A program made the position numbers and the translations under genes. Below the pieces are notes generated by a model. It made no database searches. It was given only the letters and a program-made list of their open reading frames with translations, and was not told the origin of the DNA. A stretch of 41,345 bases of DNA from Helochares maculicollis (lineage: Eukaryota > Arthropoda > Insecta > Coleoptera > Hydrophilidae): assembly GCA_033557835.1 (NCBI GenBank), contig JAWQRO010000366.1:1-41345 (forward strand). The letters run 5' to 3'. Below are positions 22,311-35,183 of this stretch, piece after piece (the stretch's first letter is position 1; each line of letters begins with the position of its first letter).

Positions 22311-24960
22311 TAATAGACTCTTTTTGAGGAAAACCTGCAAAGGAAAAATTCTTAATAACAACAACTATGTTCGATGTTTGATTCATTTTCGTCATTATTA
22401 ATTTATCTGCTTTGTTTGACTCGGCGTTACCAATTGTCTACAAATGATTCAAGAATGTTAATTATTTTGTAAAACACTTTAAAAACTATTAGAGCCGTGC
22501 TAAGTTTAACGATTTAAAGTAACTACTAGTTTTGAAATGCATAAACGAAGTTAACATCAAAAATTATTTGTAATTTATTAATGGCTTGTGCGCTAAACTT
22601 TTTAATATTTTTTATACATTTTCATTCTAATAGTAATATTCTTGATTATGCTACAGCAACTCAAATAAGTACCACGAAGAACACTCGAAAAGAATAAACG
22701 TCATCAAATCCTCATCACAAGAGAAAAAAAATCCATTAAAAAATACCATGATATATTTCACAATCATAAGTTTATAGTTTTTGCCCGGACATGATTCTTT
22801 GATTAAAAATTTTCATATTCACTTTCAACAAATTAGGTTTTACTATCAGAAAGCAAATTTGGTTATATCATTTTTATTTACGGATTTCGAAATGGATTTC
22901 TAATGCATTAAAAACTGTTTTTTAATTAATAACCGTCAAATGTAAATGCTTATAAAAAAATTCAATTTTCTAATCCATTATTTGGACAAGCATTTCCCGT
23001 AAATTTTTACAGTTTCATTTAGAAGTTACTTGTTTTGGAATGCAACCTATAATTTTAAAAAGTGTTAAATTCATAACTGCTATATCAACTGCTGAGATTA
23101 TTAACAGAAATAATTAGTTCAGTAAGAATGCACTTAAAAAACATTTAAATATTTATAGCTCATATTTTCACAAGCCCAGGAATTTTAATTACTTATGTTG
23201 GTGTTCTGAGTTTGACCACTTAAACCAAATATTAGTTTTGAAAAACATAAACTAGTTCATTAAAATTATTTACAGTTTACAATATGCTGTATTAAACTTC
23301 CGCTATAAACTTCCACCGAGTAGTTATTTTATAAGCAATTGCGAAAACAATTGTAATACAATTACTTACTGAAAGCTTTCAGTTTATAAATGCCTTTACA
23401 GTTCGTGAACAAAAAATGAATTCAACACTATTAATTTGTGAAATAAACTGATTAGAGGAGTTGAACTTAAAAGTACAATATAATAAGCACTTTAGCAAAT
23501 TATGCACGGCTTCGTAGATACAGGATATTTGTTTATACCTAATGGTCGCTCCTACAATATGTTGCACAAACAATAGAAATGCGCTTGCTGAATTATTGTA
23601 GATTATTCCTTCGTAAAGCTTTAAACACAAAATTCCATGTCGTAAACAATTTGGGATATATAAAAAAAATATAGATCCACAAGCGCAGATGAACGCATAT
23701 TGTTATGTGGCCAAAAAATTTGATTGATTTTAAAACTGGAGGATTCTTTACCCTCTACTTTTATTTGTTAATGTGGTCTGACTTACTAGCTTTGCTTGAC
23801 TCTTTAAATTTTGTAATTTTTTATGCAGTGGCCATTATTTGAAACTTAGCGTGAATTTTTGACTTTTCATACATTCTCTCTGTTGATTTCAATCATACTT
23901 AGTTATATCAGCTTTGCCGGAGATTTTTCGTAATTTATATTATTGATGTTCAACAGAACTTCTATAATTACTAAAAATTTGATTAATTCACACGTTTACT
24001 TGTTCTTTTATAACGGTCCTTTAATTTTCTTGTAGAAAAATAGTGCATCAAGATTTTTAAATGCTAACGATTCGTCGATTGTTGCTCATATTTCTTTGTA
24101 AAGCATTAAATTTGAGCCCTGATATGTGCCTTATAGGCAATAGAATGAATGCCTAAGTGTCAATGCATTCTTTGTCCGAAAACCAATCCTTCCTAACTCT
24201 AGTTTGTTGATGGTGGAATAAAGCTGCGTTCATTCAAAGTATAAAAGATTCTGGTCCTACTAAGGCCTATATTATTTGCTGACACCTATATAATGATTCA
24301 ACCTTTTTCACAACTTTTTCTTTTATTTTTCTCTCGATGTAGAGATTCTTCTAACAAACATTATGTAACGAGATGTGATAATATAGGAATAGATTTTATA
24401 TATCTATCTGTTATGAATAACTTAAAAGTGCTGAATGTGGGTTGTTGATTTTAACATCTTCATAACCAAGTCCTTTATTTATTTCAAAACGTCTGTTAAT
24501 AGAAACTCTTACATTTTATTACAAATCAAAATTTATGGACTCACCTCCTTTATCATTCACTTGAATTGATGATTGATTTAGATAAGATGTTTATTATTCT
24601 TGAGCAAAATGTAAAATTAAATTGTATCATCTGTAAAACCAACATTCTGTGAAACATAGGTATTTTATTTAAGGCTTTACCAAACGTATACTTTAAAGGA
24701 GTATCTACACATCAATTTCGTCATTTTCATAAGTCGGCATTTATAAATTACGTGAAACTTTATATAAAACAAGTACCGGTCCTTAGCCCCTTTGTATTTA
24801 AATATCAAAAAAGATCTAAACCTGTACTGTTAATTTTGAAAAAGAATCAATCTCTAGTTTTTCCTATATCATCAATGGTGTACCGATATGAATTCCTAAC
24901 GTATTTTTAAAATTCGCTTTTTTTTTGTTGCTGACACCAGAACGGGTTAGAAATTTCACT

Positions 24961-25008
24961 GTTCGCGGTTCAGAGGCTTGATCTGGGCATTGATGAGTCA
25001 GTCAGGTT
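24961..25008. repeat. short dispersed repeat ending in GATGAGTCAGTCAG, copy 1
   Basis: The segment carries an AP-1-type TGAGTCA core followed by GTCAG. A second stretch at about 39690-39732 has the same ATGAGTCAGTCAG preceded by a loosely similar GC-richer lead. The two may be fragments of one dispersed repeat, though the shared part is short. Confidence 0.3.
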
Positions 25009-26149
25009 ACTGTACTTTACGTATAAAAATATCGATAGTTAAACCAATATTTAATTAACATTATTTTCACGGCTACATCATTGTATTGACTTTATTTCAT
25101 TATATCTGCAAAAATGGCGAAAACGTAGTTAACGCAACGTTTAAACAAACTGTGTATGAATAAACCATCTTGCAACTTTACATTCTAAAAGCTCTTATAA
25201 ATTGTTAAGCTTCACGCTTAGCAAAAGCCTGGAAATTTATATTGTAATATCTATATAGATATTAAGCAAAAACATGCTTTTCATTAAACTGTAGAAAATA
25301 ACATTGGATTTCAAGGCACACTGCGAGTGTAATAAAATCGCAAAAGTTGACAATGATTAAAACTACTATTTGTATGACACCATTCATAAACAATAGGAGG
25401 AAATTCCTGATTGTGAGTACATAGTGCTACAACTACTTTCGTTTTATGTAACACTATATATGTGTCTGCCGGATGTAAAAATGAGAAAACTTCACAAGCT
25501 ATACATATCGCTAAAAATTATGATTGCCGGGATCTCCATAAACATAGTTCGCAACCGCGCATTGTTATTCAGCACACGTTTTTTCTAAAATCCTCTGTAT
25601 CCGCAATAAGATGAGTCACATGTAAGTGCGAAAATGATGGTATATTGTCTCTAGATGATATTTGTTTTTATTGCATGTATTCGCGAAAGCCATTTACACT
25701 TAGTTAATGAGCAGACAAATGATAATTTGTCGTTGTGAATGAGACGTGGGCGTTGCTTAAAATCATTAATTCTCAGATCAATGAAATTGACGTAACAAAT
25801 GCACTAAAACAACTCCGAGTATTAATTACATTTGAAATAAAAACAGTTTATTAAAAAAGGATTAGCGTTCTCCGTCCCATAACTCTTTATCGCCAATGAA
25901 ATACTATCATGCAATAATTTCTATTTTTAACTTAATACGAACAATGCAACGTCGTAATTTTAACATTCAAACTGTAGCAACTATTTCGTAGCTTTAATGC
26001 GGGGCAAAGTGCAAACATAAAATTTATACATACTTACAATGTCTTTTAAAACCTCCCAATATAGCTACTGTGCACCAAGTAATTGAGAAGAATGGTTAAA
26101 GTGAAAAATCTAGCCGGACTTTAATTAAAACTACCTCTTCGGTAAAAGG

Positions 26150-26640
26150 ATGGCCACATAAAAGTTAAAACTTTGATTTAGAAGAAGGGATTATGAACGA
26201 AGAACACCCCCAGACGGGTTATGCTTTCTCCGCACTGCGGTTGGGTCAGACCGCGTTCCAGTAGCTCGAAACTAGGAACTATTTAATTAAAAAAGAAGTA
26301 ATATAGAATCTGAAAGCACACAGGATATTAACGGGGCGCGTTACAAGGAATTTCCATTTTGAAAAATTCCCTCCTGCACACAAAAGTTTCCTGCGAGTCA
26401 ACACAATTCGATAAATAATATGTTCGTTAAAATTCTAGTAGCGATTCCCTCTTGCGAGCTCAGGCCGGGTTAGGTTTAATGACACCCACATCGCATCGGC
26501 ATCGTCATTCCACACCAATTCTACTACCTATATATTTTCGCTCCTTTACCACAATTCAACGTCGAAGGTTGCGCCGCGACGTTCAAACATCCAATAAAGA
26601 CGAAGACTTCAGCGACATGAAATACAATTTGAACCTTTAA
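26150..26640. promoter_or_regulatory. GC-richer island, regulatory or degenerate coding
   Basis: This is one of the more complex intronic blocks. A + frame closing with TAA at 26638-26640 ends in about 20 codons rich in purine-first, pyrimidine-third codons (peptide RRDVQTSNKDEDFSDMKY). ATG at 26420 in another frame starts a signal-peptide-like MFVKILVAIPSC that stops after 17 codons. No single frame joins them and no splice pair is convincing. It may be conserved non-coding DNA or a decayed small gene. Confidence 0.25.
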
Positions 26641-27327
26641 AAACTCAATTTTTCAAATTCTAATACCTGTCGATATTCATTGTCCAATCTTTGTTGCAAT
26701 AGAAGATTTTTTATAATGTCCATTATTAATTATTATTTTATATATTTAACTAAGTCTGCTGAGTGTCAGACACTGATTGACGGACCCCTCAGCGCGCAGC
26801 CCAAATAGCTATACGGAAGAGTGTTACATTTTTTTGACAGATCGTCTTTATTGTGCAGGTAAGGACTTTGGAAGAAAGTTTAGAAATATTTTTTCTAAGG
26901 AGTAAAAATATAGGTTGAATGTTAACATATATGTAAAAAATAACTAGAAGTGCTAGAAACACGAAACTTAATCTGCTGCTGCGCTTACCAAACTGCTTCT
27001 CCAAACTGACGATAGAATGCATTTCGCATAATTGATTTAACTCATTGTAAAGAACACAGAGAAATAAGTATTGTTTTCGATTACCCTATTATAGTTTTAA
27101 AATCTCTTAGTTTTTAAGAACGTTGTGTTTTTAATTGAAAAATAAAACATATCTTATCATCTCAAAAAGTATTTAAATTTATTATGCCATACAAATATTG
27201 GGGCAAAAGTATAAAGGAATCAGATAGCTAAATTATTACAGGTACGGCTTTCGCTAGTGAATATTGCTGGCTTACAGATTTTAAAAGAAAAACAACAAAT
27301 TAAATTCCGTATAATCATGAAAATGCT

Positions 27328-27592
27328 TTAGTCCATCGTTTTCTGTACATTTTCCCATCGTCCGGACAATTTATGCATACCAAGTCAATAAAAATCTTCC
27401 GCTCTTTATGGATGCAAGTCATCTTCGTCCAACAAAGCTCGCAATGTCATATCTCACCTTCATTGCTTCTTATCTACAACATCCAAGTCACCAGTTTCCA
27501 AACGATGAAACCACCGTTCACACGAATCTTGTTACATGCTCACTATAAGTTCCTCGAAGTAATCGAAATAACAACAGTTTTTTCAGATGAAA
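27328..27592 (-). pseudogene. mariner transposase relic, N-terminus fused to C-terminus by deletion
   Basis: On the minus strand, FHLKK at 27578-27592 begins a mariner-like helix-turn-helix region. It continues, with a frame change, as CERWFHRLETGDLDVVDKK and, after two stops, DMTLRALLDEDDLHP. The mariner family has WFxRFKSGDFDVEDK...ELEALLDEDxxQ here. About 35 bases later comes LGMHKLSGRWENVQKTMD and a stop at 27328, the family's C-terminal GIHKLPxRWEKxxxxxG block. All the catalytic core is therefore missing, some 700 bases by comparison with full-length elements. The copy is inactive but of the type that can give rise to short non-autonomous elements. Terminal repeats were not found. Confidence 0.82.
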
Positions 27593-29739
27593 ACAAAAAC
27601 TTAATACTATTTCTAAAAGCTTTTTCTTCGGTATAAATATGAACATATTGACTAGAACAATGCACGACCATACACACTTTTTCAGTCTATCACAAGTGCG
27701 CGTCTGAAACTTGTTGATGACATAAGAAAATAGCACGATGTCGTTATTGCACAAACTGCATTGGTTCACCATCTGTTATCTGAAATGTGCATTTCATACT
27801 TGTCACCTTGTAAGTGAACCTAAAAGCAGGTGTCTGGTTAAAATATAGTTTAATTAAGTTTTAATAATTATAGAATAAAATAGTGAAAAAGAAAAAGAAA
27901 TTAGCATAAACATTTTTTAGATAAGATATAAAAACTGAACGTCGCTGACGATTAATTTGCCTGATGGGCAATCATCGTAGCGAAGAAGCATTAAAAATTT
28001 TGTCTATAAATAGACAATGATTAACAATACATAATTAATTATAATATATATTGAAAAAATTCACTTTTAGTTTTCATCATTAAATTGGCAGTACATATGA
28101 CTTATTATAGCAGTTTTAAATATATATTATTATGTCTTCAATTCAATAGAAATAAACCTTCCAGAAAATAGACTTAATAAGGTGGTTTTGCAAAGACGCT
28201 AGTTCTGCAAAGGCATAGATGCCACAAATGAGAAAAATTGACATTTTAATTCGTGAAAAACTAAAAATTTAGAGAACGGTTAAAGAAATAATAATTTGAA
28301 ATTTTTTAAATGCATCTAAGTATTAAATTTCTTTTCGTAGACATAAAAAAAGGTTGTTTCTTTGAAAAATAAGTATATGTGTGATTTAATGATTATCAAA
28401 AATACAATTCACGAGAGTTCAAACAACAGGATCTGTTGATGGTATAAATGACAGTGGTCAGTGGTCTTAAAACTCAAGGTGCAGTACTACTAACTAAGGT
28501 AAAATTTAACATTGCAAAACATTAGAGCTTCAATAAAATATAGATATGAATACTTTAAAATGGGATGTGATTTGGCATAATTACCAAAATTTCCATAATT
28601 GGATATTAGTAACTATGGAACAATTGCAACAAATTTCTGTGAATCGTTTTTCGACCAATCATTCAATATTTAAAACTGAAGTATACATCTAACTCATCCA
28701 CATTTTAGATTTCTTCTGAATTATTCAAAACTCATATTTTTTGTTTTTCAAAGATATATATTACGCATTTGAAAAAATAGCTATTCTCTTGATCTTGCCG
28801 CTTTTTTGTAGTAATTACATTTTTTCAGTCAAGCACGTTCATTTTTTATTGTGCTGTGATAGAGATTTTCGTAGTTCAAGTCAAGAGAGTTAGCATTTCT
28901 AGCTTTAGAAATTTTATGGTGTATTACCTGAGGACGTAATTGAATTAAACATTATAAAATTCATTTTGTCATGAATATCAACAAATGTCCCGATTAGAGT
29001 ATAAAGGTAACAGATTGGTACAAGATAGATATTTAACGGATGATTTGGTAAGATGACTGAGTTGCTTATTCTAATGTGACCGAAACTATTTTTTGTGCTA
29101 AAATTTGCCATTAAATATAAAGCAATAGTTTTAAAACACTCTTGACATATACCTCCAGGAAAAAACACTTGAATATGTAATCATATCATAACAAATGATA
29201 TTATTCTGAAAAACATCAAGCAAATTCTAAAATTCACCCAAACAAAACAGTTGGTAATTGCTACACGTTTAGACATCACAAATCACTATAATGTCATTTT
29301 TATTAATTTTTGTTTTCATATTATCTGAATGATGCTGTTTATAGACGTTGCATAACTCCATATATACCACGTTGCAAACAATGACGAACATTTTCTTTCT
29401 GAGAATGATTTACATAATATCTAAACCACAAAAATTATAACAATTAAACATCCTACGTACCTTAATTTAGAACTACCTTGCAATACAACAAAAATAATAC
29501 ATACAATACCTTAGCAGTTTATTATGTGTAATACGATGAATTAGATAAACAAAGGCAATTACTAATGAAGCTTTAATAACACAACGAAATTCAAAAATCG
29601 AAAATAGTTTTAATGCGATTTTATCTATCATGTTTAAATTCCGAAATGCAAAACTTGAAATCTCTATATTGTGCATGATTATAGAGTACATGAGTTAAAG
29701 TATAAGAAGGAACTTTTGCTAATGTTGCAGAATAAAGCA

Positions 29740-30640
29740 ATTGCGCAACATCTAGCCCGGAAATAACTTTTCGTTTCCGTTTCTAATAATTCATTTGCCA
29801 TTTTACACCTATCAAGCTAACAAGCGTCCTTCAAAGAGACCGTTTGATGCTCTAATTAATAACGGGCACAAATATTTCGCTGCCTAATTGAATATGTTAC
29901 GCTAATTAACATATTAAAAGTCATTCAGATTCTTTACAACCGATGTTATCACATTTAAATCCCCAAAACGGAAGTTGTTTAGCTTGTAAGCAACAAATAA
30001 TCTACAACTATTTAGATTTACGTATATATAATACCTTCATGTATACTATGATAACTACAATGCATTCACATTTATCTGATACATCGCATCAATTCATTTA
30101 AATTTAATCAGTTTCGTTCAAATTTAACAACTTCACATACAAAAGAAAGCACAACGCTCGTGCAGTGCAACGCAAAAATTACATGATTTTTTTTTAATTT
30201 ATGACAAAAGGATATCCCTTGACGCCTGAACATGACAGTGTCGCCAATTATTGAGGCGAAAAATCGCTGACCCGTTACAATCACGATGAAGATGATTTTA
30301 ACGGATTTATTAAATACATAATTAATTTTAGATGGTTCCGCAGTTTTATTTCCCACTTCCGCAATGAGTGGGTGTCATTGTTTTATTTTTGATAACGCAA
30401 GCGATAACTAAAGCAGTACGAAATTATTTATCTGGTGCACAAAGGGGGAATGTTCTGCTAATATCTTTGAGCTGCTCTGGTTTTACATTTTCGTTCCAAC
30501 CTCAAAGTATGCGTATCACAAAAGGCCACCACATCGCTTCGGTTGCCCCAAAAAGGGCTTTAGAGAGAAACTTTTGCCCTTTAAAACAAAGTTTATTTAA
30601 GTAATCAAATAAGTATCATTTAGATATTTTAGTCGCGACC
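29740..30640. promoter_or_regulatory. candidate enhancer block with homeodomain sites
   Basis: Complex non-coding sequence with TAATTA cores at 29853-29858 and 29903-29908 and a TAATTG at 29885, interspersed with non-AT-rich words, as in developmental enhancers. Around 30108-30604 both strands show partly open frames (30108-30356 minus, 30368-30604 plus) that lack any motif I recognise. I read the block as regulatory, without proof. Confidence 0.28.
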
Positions 30641-30839
30641 CAGAGAGCACGTTCTCTTTTCTGATAATTCAAGCGTCAAGTCCATGGACATAAAATTTGA
30701 ATATGCCAATTGATGTATATAATAAATATTATAATTAATATAAACCGGAATTAAAATAAAACCAAATTAGTGGTACCACGAATATAGGATCATGCTTCAG
30801 CATGCAATCAAACCGTTTTAGTATATCTTCGAGATAATT

Positions 30840-31220
30840 ATCAGCTAACCGAACCAGACAGAAAAATAAACCATAATTGGTACGTATGTTGGGCACGCAT
30901 GGCTCTTCCTTCGAGCTCGATCCAGTGCTGGTGGTCCAAAAGTTTTCGTCTTGTTTTCAAAGAGAAGCCGAAAGCTGGTCGCAACTTTCGCCTTAGCCGG
31001 ATTAATATTAAAGTTTGACTCTCGGCTTTCATTACAGTGTTTTATTAAATAAAGGCGAGTTCATTTACATTCGTTAATTCGTTTAATTAAATTGCGAATT
31101 TGGAAGTACTCAGGATATTCCCCCTTTGGATTATTCCCTCTGCCAAACCAGAGAATGTCTCTTTGCCCCGGAGGCTCCGAGCACATCCTGGGTTTCGGGA
31201 GTTTGAATGGATAAGTATCC
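30840..31220. promoter_or_regulatory. GC-richer intronic island
   Basis: The island includes GTTTAATTAAATTGCG near 31080 and a patch TTTGCCCCGGAGGCTCCGAG near 31161 containing the imperfect palindrome CGGAGGCTCCG. A 63-codon minus frame (30841-31032) is open but basic and featureless. Likely non-coding, possibly regulatory. Confidence 0.22.
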
Positions 31221-33275
31221 TGATCACGGTTTTCATTCTAAGATCTAAGTCTACTTAAATTACAAAGCATTCATATTTAATTGGTTTATTTTTGTTTCTT
31301 TGATTGAATTGGTGCTATTTTAATTGAGTTCGAACACGCAAATTCCATATTTGTGTTTGACAGAATATTCTTCCTAGAAAATATTTTTGTTTATCACATC
31401 CTGTCTAGTTTTGTTATAGTTAAAATAATAATTTGGTATTTGTACGGTTTCAATGGCTATTTTGCCTATTCACAAAAATCAATATTCCATAAATTATGTG
31501 ATTATATCACCACAAAAAGCGTAAATAATGTACTCATATCAGATAGGTGCTTTATTGCTGAATGAATTATTAAATGCTCGGTTTTGTTTGTACTAGATCG
31601 AGAAAATAATATCCAGGTAACCTTCTAAAAGTATGACTATATTTACTTACTTTTGAAGTCGGTATTTCAGTTTATTTGTTTGCACAAAAACGAACGGGCT
31701 GTAAGTTAAAAATTTAGCTTTGATGATATCAATGTGTATACAGCAAATATATAAATTTGACACAGTATCACATTGCTTTATTTATTTCACTTAAACGTAG
31801 ATCCTGTAAGTGTAGGAATTAGCAGTTGACAAGATATGACAAAATGAAGCCGAGTTTATTACTTATTTAAATGTTTCAAAACACTTTAAACCCTAAAAAG
31901 GCTCACTTTTCCAAGTAGTATGTTTTCTCTATTGAAAGTGAACTAGGCTGAAAAAAATCATTAGAATTTCACACGAGCTTCCATTTTTATGTATAAATAT
32001 AGAATTACTTTATCATATAATTTTGAAACCAGAAGTTTACGATTTAGTAGAACAATTCAAGTTTGCTGTAGTTCACAAGAATTCATTTAGGTAGTTTTAT
32101 AGCAAGATTATTTTTCTGTAGTTCATATAAGCACCTACATGTAAATTGACATTACATTTAGAATGAAAATTGGTATTGAGATTTGTCATATCAAAGCGTT
32201 ATGAAAAAGCAATCGATCAACAAAAATGGGGCGGTTTATCTGGAAGCATTATTAATAGCTTTATTGGCCCAGGATCGTTTTCGTGAAATAATTAGTAATT
32301 CATTGAAATATTTTTGTATATTCTGCAGTAGTTTTTTTAAACACGAATAGATGCGCAATTTTTTAAATCGCAATGGAAAAATTATTACCGAATGCGCATA
32401 TATGCTGAGGTTAATAACTTGGTAGGAAGCCTAAAAATAGTAAGACATATACTGGCTAATAACATGGAATCCAGCAGGAAGATACAACAGCTTTCGTTTT
32501 ATGGAAGGTTAGTTACACGTTTAAATCAATACTTTGCGCTTGGCTGCTTGATTAACTTGCACATTCCCAGCATTTTCAAATTTAGCCGAACATAACTCAC
32601 TTAAGTTTTTTTAGATGGAGAGCAGCCACAATTTTTTGTGCAGGAATTTTCCTACATATTTCTGAATTTTTTCTAGCACATTTGCTCAACTTAGTGTTGA
32701 ATACCAAAACACATGGTAAAGTGCGATTCTGGCAGCGTGATTTTTTAATTAAAAAAGCATCCCACGCGCAGCTTGGTATCATCATTAAGTCATGGAATAT
32801 TTGAAATGGGCATTCTGCTGAGTTCCATTCACTTTTTGCGGCTTTTTCTCCGAAAAACTGTGAATAAATATGATTTTCATTTCATGGAATATGCAAATGC
32901 GTACGCGATGAAGCAAAAATCAACCCTTAGTTCTCGGTGCTCACCCAAAATTAAATTTCAAAAGAACAAAACAAAATGTTCACTTAAAATATGGGTACTC
33001 ACATAAAATATAGCTAGTGTAGATATAAAATATGGCGATGTGTTAATAAATAGAGAGTACGAGGTATCTAGAGACTTAATGTTCGTGTTGAAGCTCTTCG
33101 AACGCTCTTTTCATCCAAATGCCGATATAAATTGGCAATTAGTTACGAATATAAATTAGATTTAGGCCAACATTCAGGGTAAATTTAATATTCGCAGCCT
33201 CATCTCCTGAGGGTTTGAATTTTGTTTCTTTATTGGATGAACGATCGATGGACGGGATGCGTCAAGTAAGAATAA

Positions 33276-33494
33276 ATTGACTTTGAGAAGTTCACTTTTT
33301 GCTGCGTTTTGTTATTACGGGCCGCCCTTCCAACCCTTAATGTCGACGAGAAATTCAGTCGTCTGGGCGAGATCGTTTTCGCGGATCCCGTAATATTTAC
33401 ACACGCTCTCAAAGAGGAACATCGAATCTGTACCGGACAGAATGTTAATATGAATAAACAACAGGTTGCCTGTTTGGTTAAGAGGCACGTAAAG
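33276..33494 (+). CDS. unidentified coding-like segment ending at a splice donor
   Basis: The + frame is open from just after TAA at 33273-33275 and reaches AAG before GTACGT at 33495, a fair donor that would end the exon in phase 0. Without the donor it would stop at TAA 33504-33506. The middle part (peptide LPTLNVDEKFSRLGEIVFAD, about 33327-33386) has many purine-first and pyrimidine-third codons, and the whole is GC-rich against AT-rich flanks. No ATG starts it in frame near the left end, so it would need an upstream exon; a possible acceptor is the AG at 33289-33290. I do not recognise the family, and it does not match the expected next FNDC3 exon. The minus strand is also open here (33230-33412), which weakens the call: it may be conserved non-coding DNA or a transposon piece. 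Confidence 0.25.
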
Positions 33495-33630
33495 GTACGT
33501 TCTTAAAGGTCAAGGCTGTCATAGCTGTATTTTACATCTATTATAATGGGTATGAGATTAGTTTATTATATCAACTTTAAGATCGTATAGGCTGAATGTG
33601 TTTATTTGTTCAGTTGGCAAAGGAAGGAGT

Positions 33631-33672
33631 CCAGTCTGGAAACTTTGCATAATTGCTCTGTCACCAGACTGG
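33631..33672. repeat. short inverted repeat CCAGTCTGG / CCAGACTGG
   Basis: The 9-base arms at 33631-33639 and 33664-33672 are perfect reverse complements separated by 24 bases, and each is followed by GGAAA. They contain GTCT/AGAC cores like SMAD boxes. This may be a paired factor site, a hairpin or chance. Confidence 0.5.
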
Positions 33673-35183
33673 AAAAACGAGCAGCACCAAGAAGAAAAGT
33701 GCGGAAGCAGACACATCTTTTTTCAGGACGTTGAGCATTATTTTATCCTCTCAGTAGTGTCCTGTCAAATGTTCCACTCTCGCGCAGTGAAAGGAACTAA
33801 ATATCTCTGCTAAAGAATATTGATGAACTTGCCGCTCGCTTGGCTTATGGAGAACGTGTTGACTGTCATGTCGATGTGGAACCACTAGAATAAACGCCGA
33901 CTGTCGACGAAATTGAAAACTATTTAACTATTTATTTCTTGCCCATTATCGATTACGAAACTCTAGTTTAGCTCGAGCAATTTCCTATCGATTTATCGAT
34001 CTACTCTAGAAATTCTATCTGATACTTAGAGTATCGTGTATCCGTCATATTATTCTGTCATTGCAAATATTAAGTGCGCCATTATTACAGCAATGGATTG
34101 CAGCAAACGCATTCAATTAAAATGAAGTTATAAAATATCTCTGGCACTGGGAGATTTATTGCTGACAGAAGGACGTACTAACAGACGTTTGCTGTGTTCA
34201 TGTTTTCTTCGTACTGCTTGCTTAATGCATTGAATAAAATGAATGGAATCAACAACGAACACGAAGCGGCTTGCCGTGTTGTACTTTGTTTTAGATTGTA
34301 GCTTGTGGGTTTTGGTTCATGAAAATTTTAATTACTGGTAGGTACATAGTTGTGTGTAAACAGTATTACAAACAAAAACTCGGTGTAGATACAGCTTTGC
34401 TCAGGAAGTAAATTCGTTTGATTTGCACGAAATGCTATCGGCGAACAACAGCACAGCATCGTCACGCTAACCTTCGACGATTTTTGTACGGGGGCGAATT
34501 GATCGCTGTAGCCATTTCAAATTTTAAAAGAGGGAAGTTTATCAGAGCCTCAACTAAGGTCTCTTTGTATTTCAATTAAAAAAATCTGAGCCGTCTACAC
34601 TCAACAGTTCGTACCTACCGACGATGCTAAAATAATAAGAAATGTTTATACTTTCAAGATTTATATATAGTCCAGTACAATTTAATATCACAATAAGTTT
34701 ATTAAGAATCTTCGCTTCTTGTCTAGCAAGTTTTTAAAATATTTAAAACTAATATTTATTTTCTATACTAAAACTACAATTTAATATTGTGTTCTTGTAA
34801 ACCCTTTTGCATAAGTGAACTTTTAATGCTGAACTAGAAGATATGCAGGTAACAGCAAAACACATAATTTTTTGCTATACTCGACGCACCAGGTTTCATA
34901 TGTATGTAGAAGGTTGCCAATTTAAAAGTTCACAAGCTATTAACTACTGACTGAGCAAAATGAAAAAATGCACAGTAAACCCTAACATTTCATCTTTAGC
35001 TTAAAGTAAGAATCCTCCCCTTTTCATATCCTTGAATTGAATGATTAAAGAAACTCGGGGCATATTAATTTGAAAGAAAATGTAATATACATGTGTGTGT
35101 ATAAATAAGCTTCCGCAGTTTTGTTTAAAAAACTAGGCATTTATTGTGAAAAAAATGGAACCTCTGTTTTTTTTTTAGAAGTA

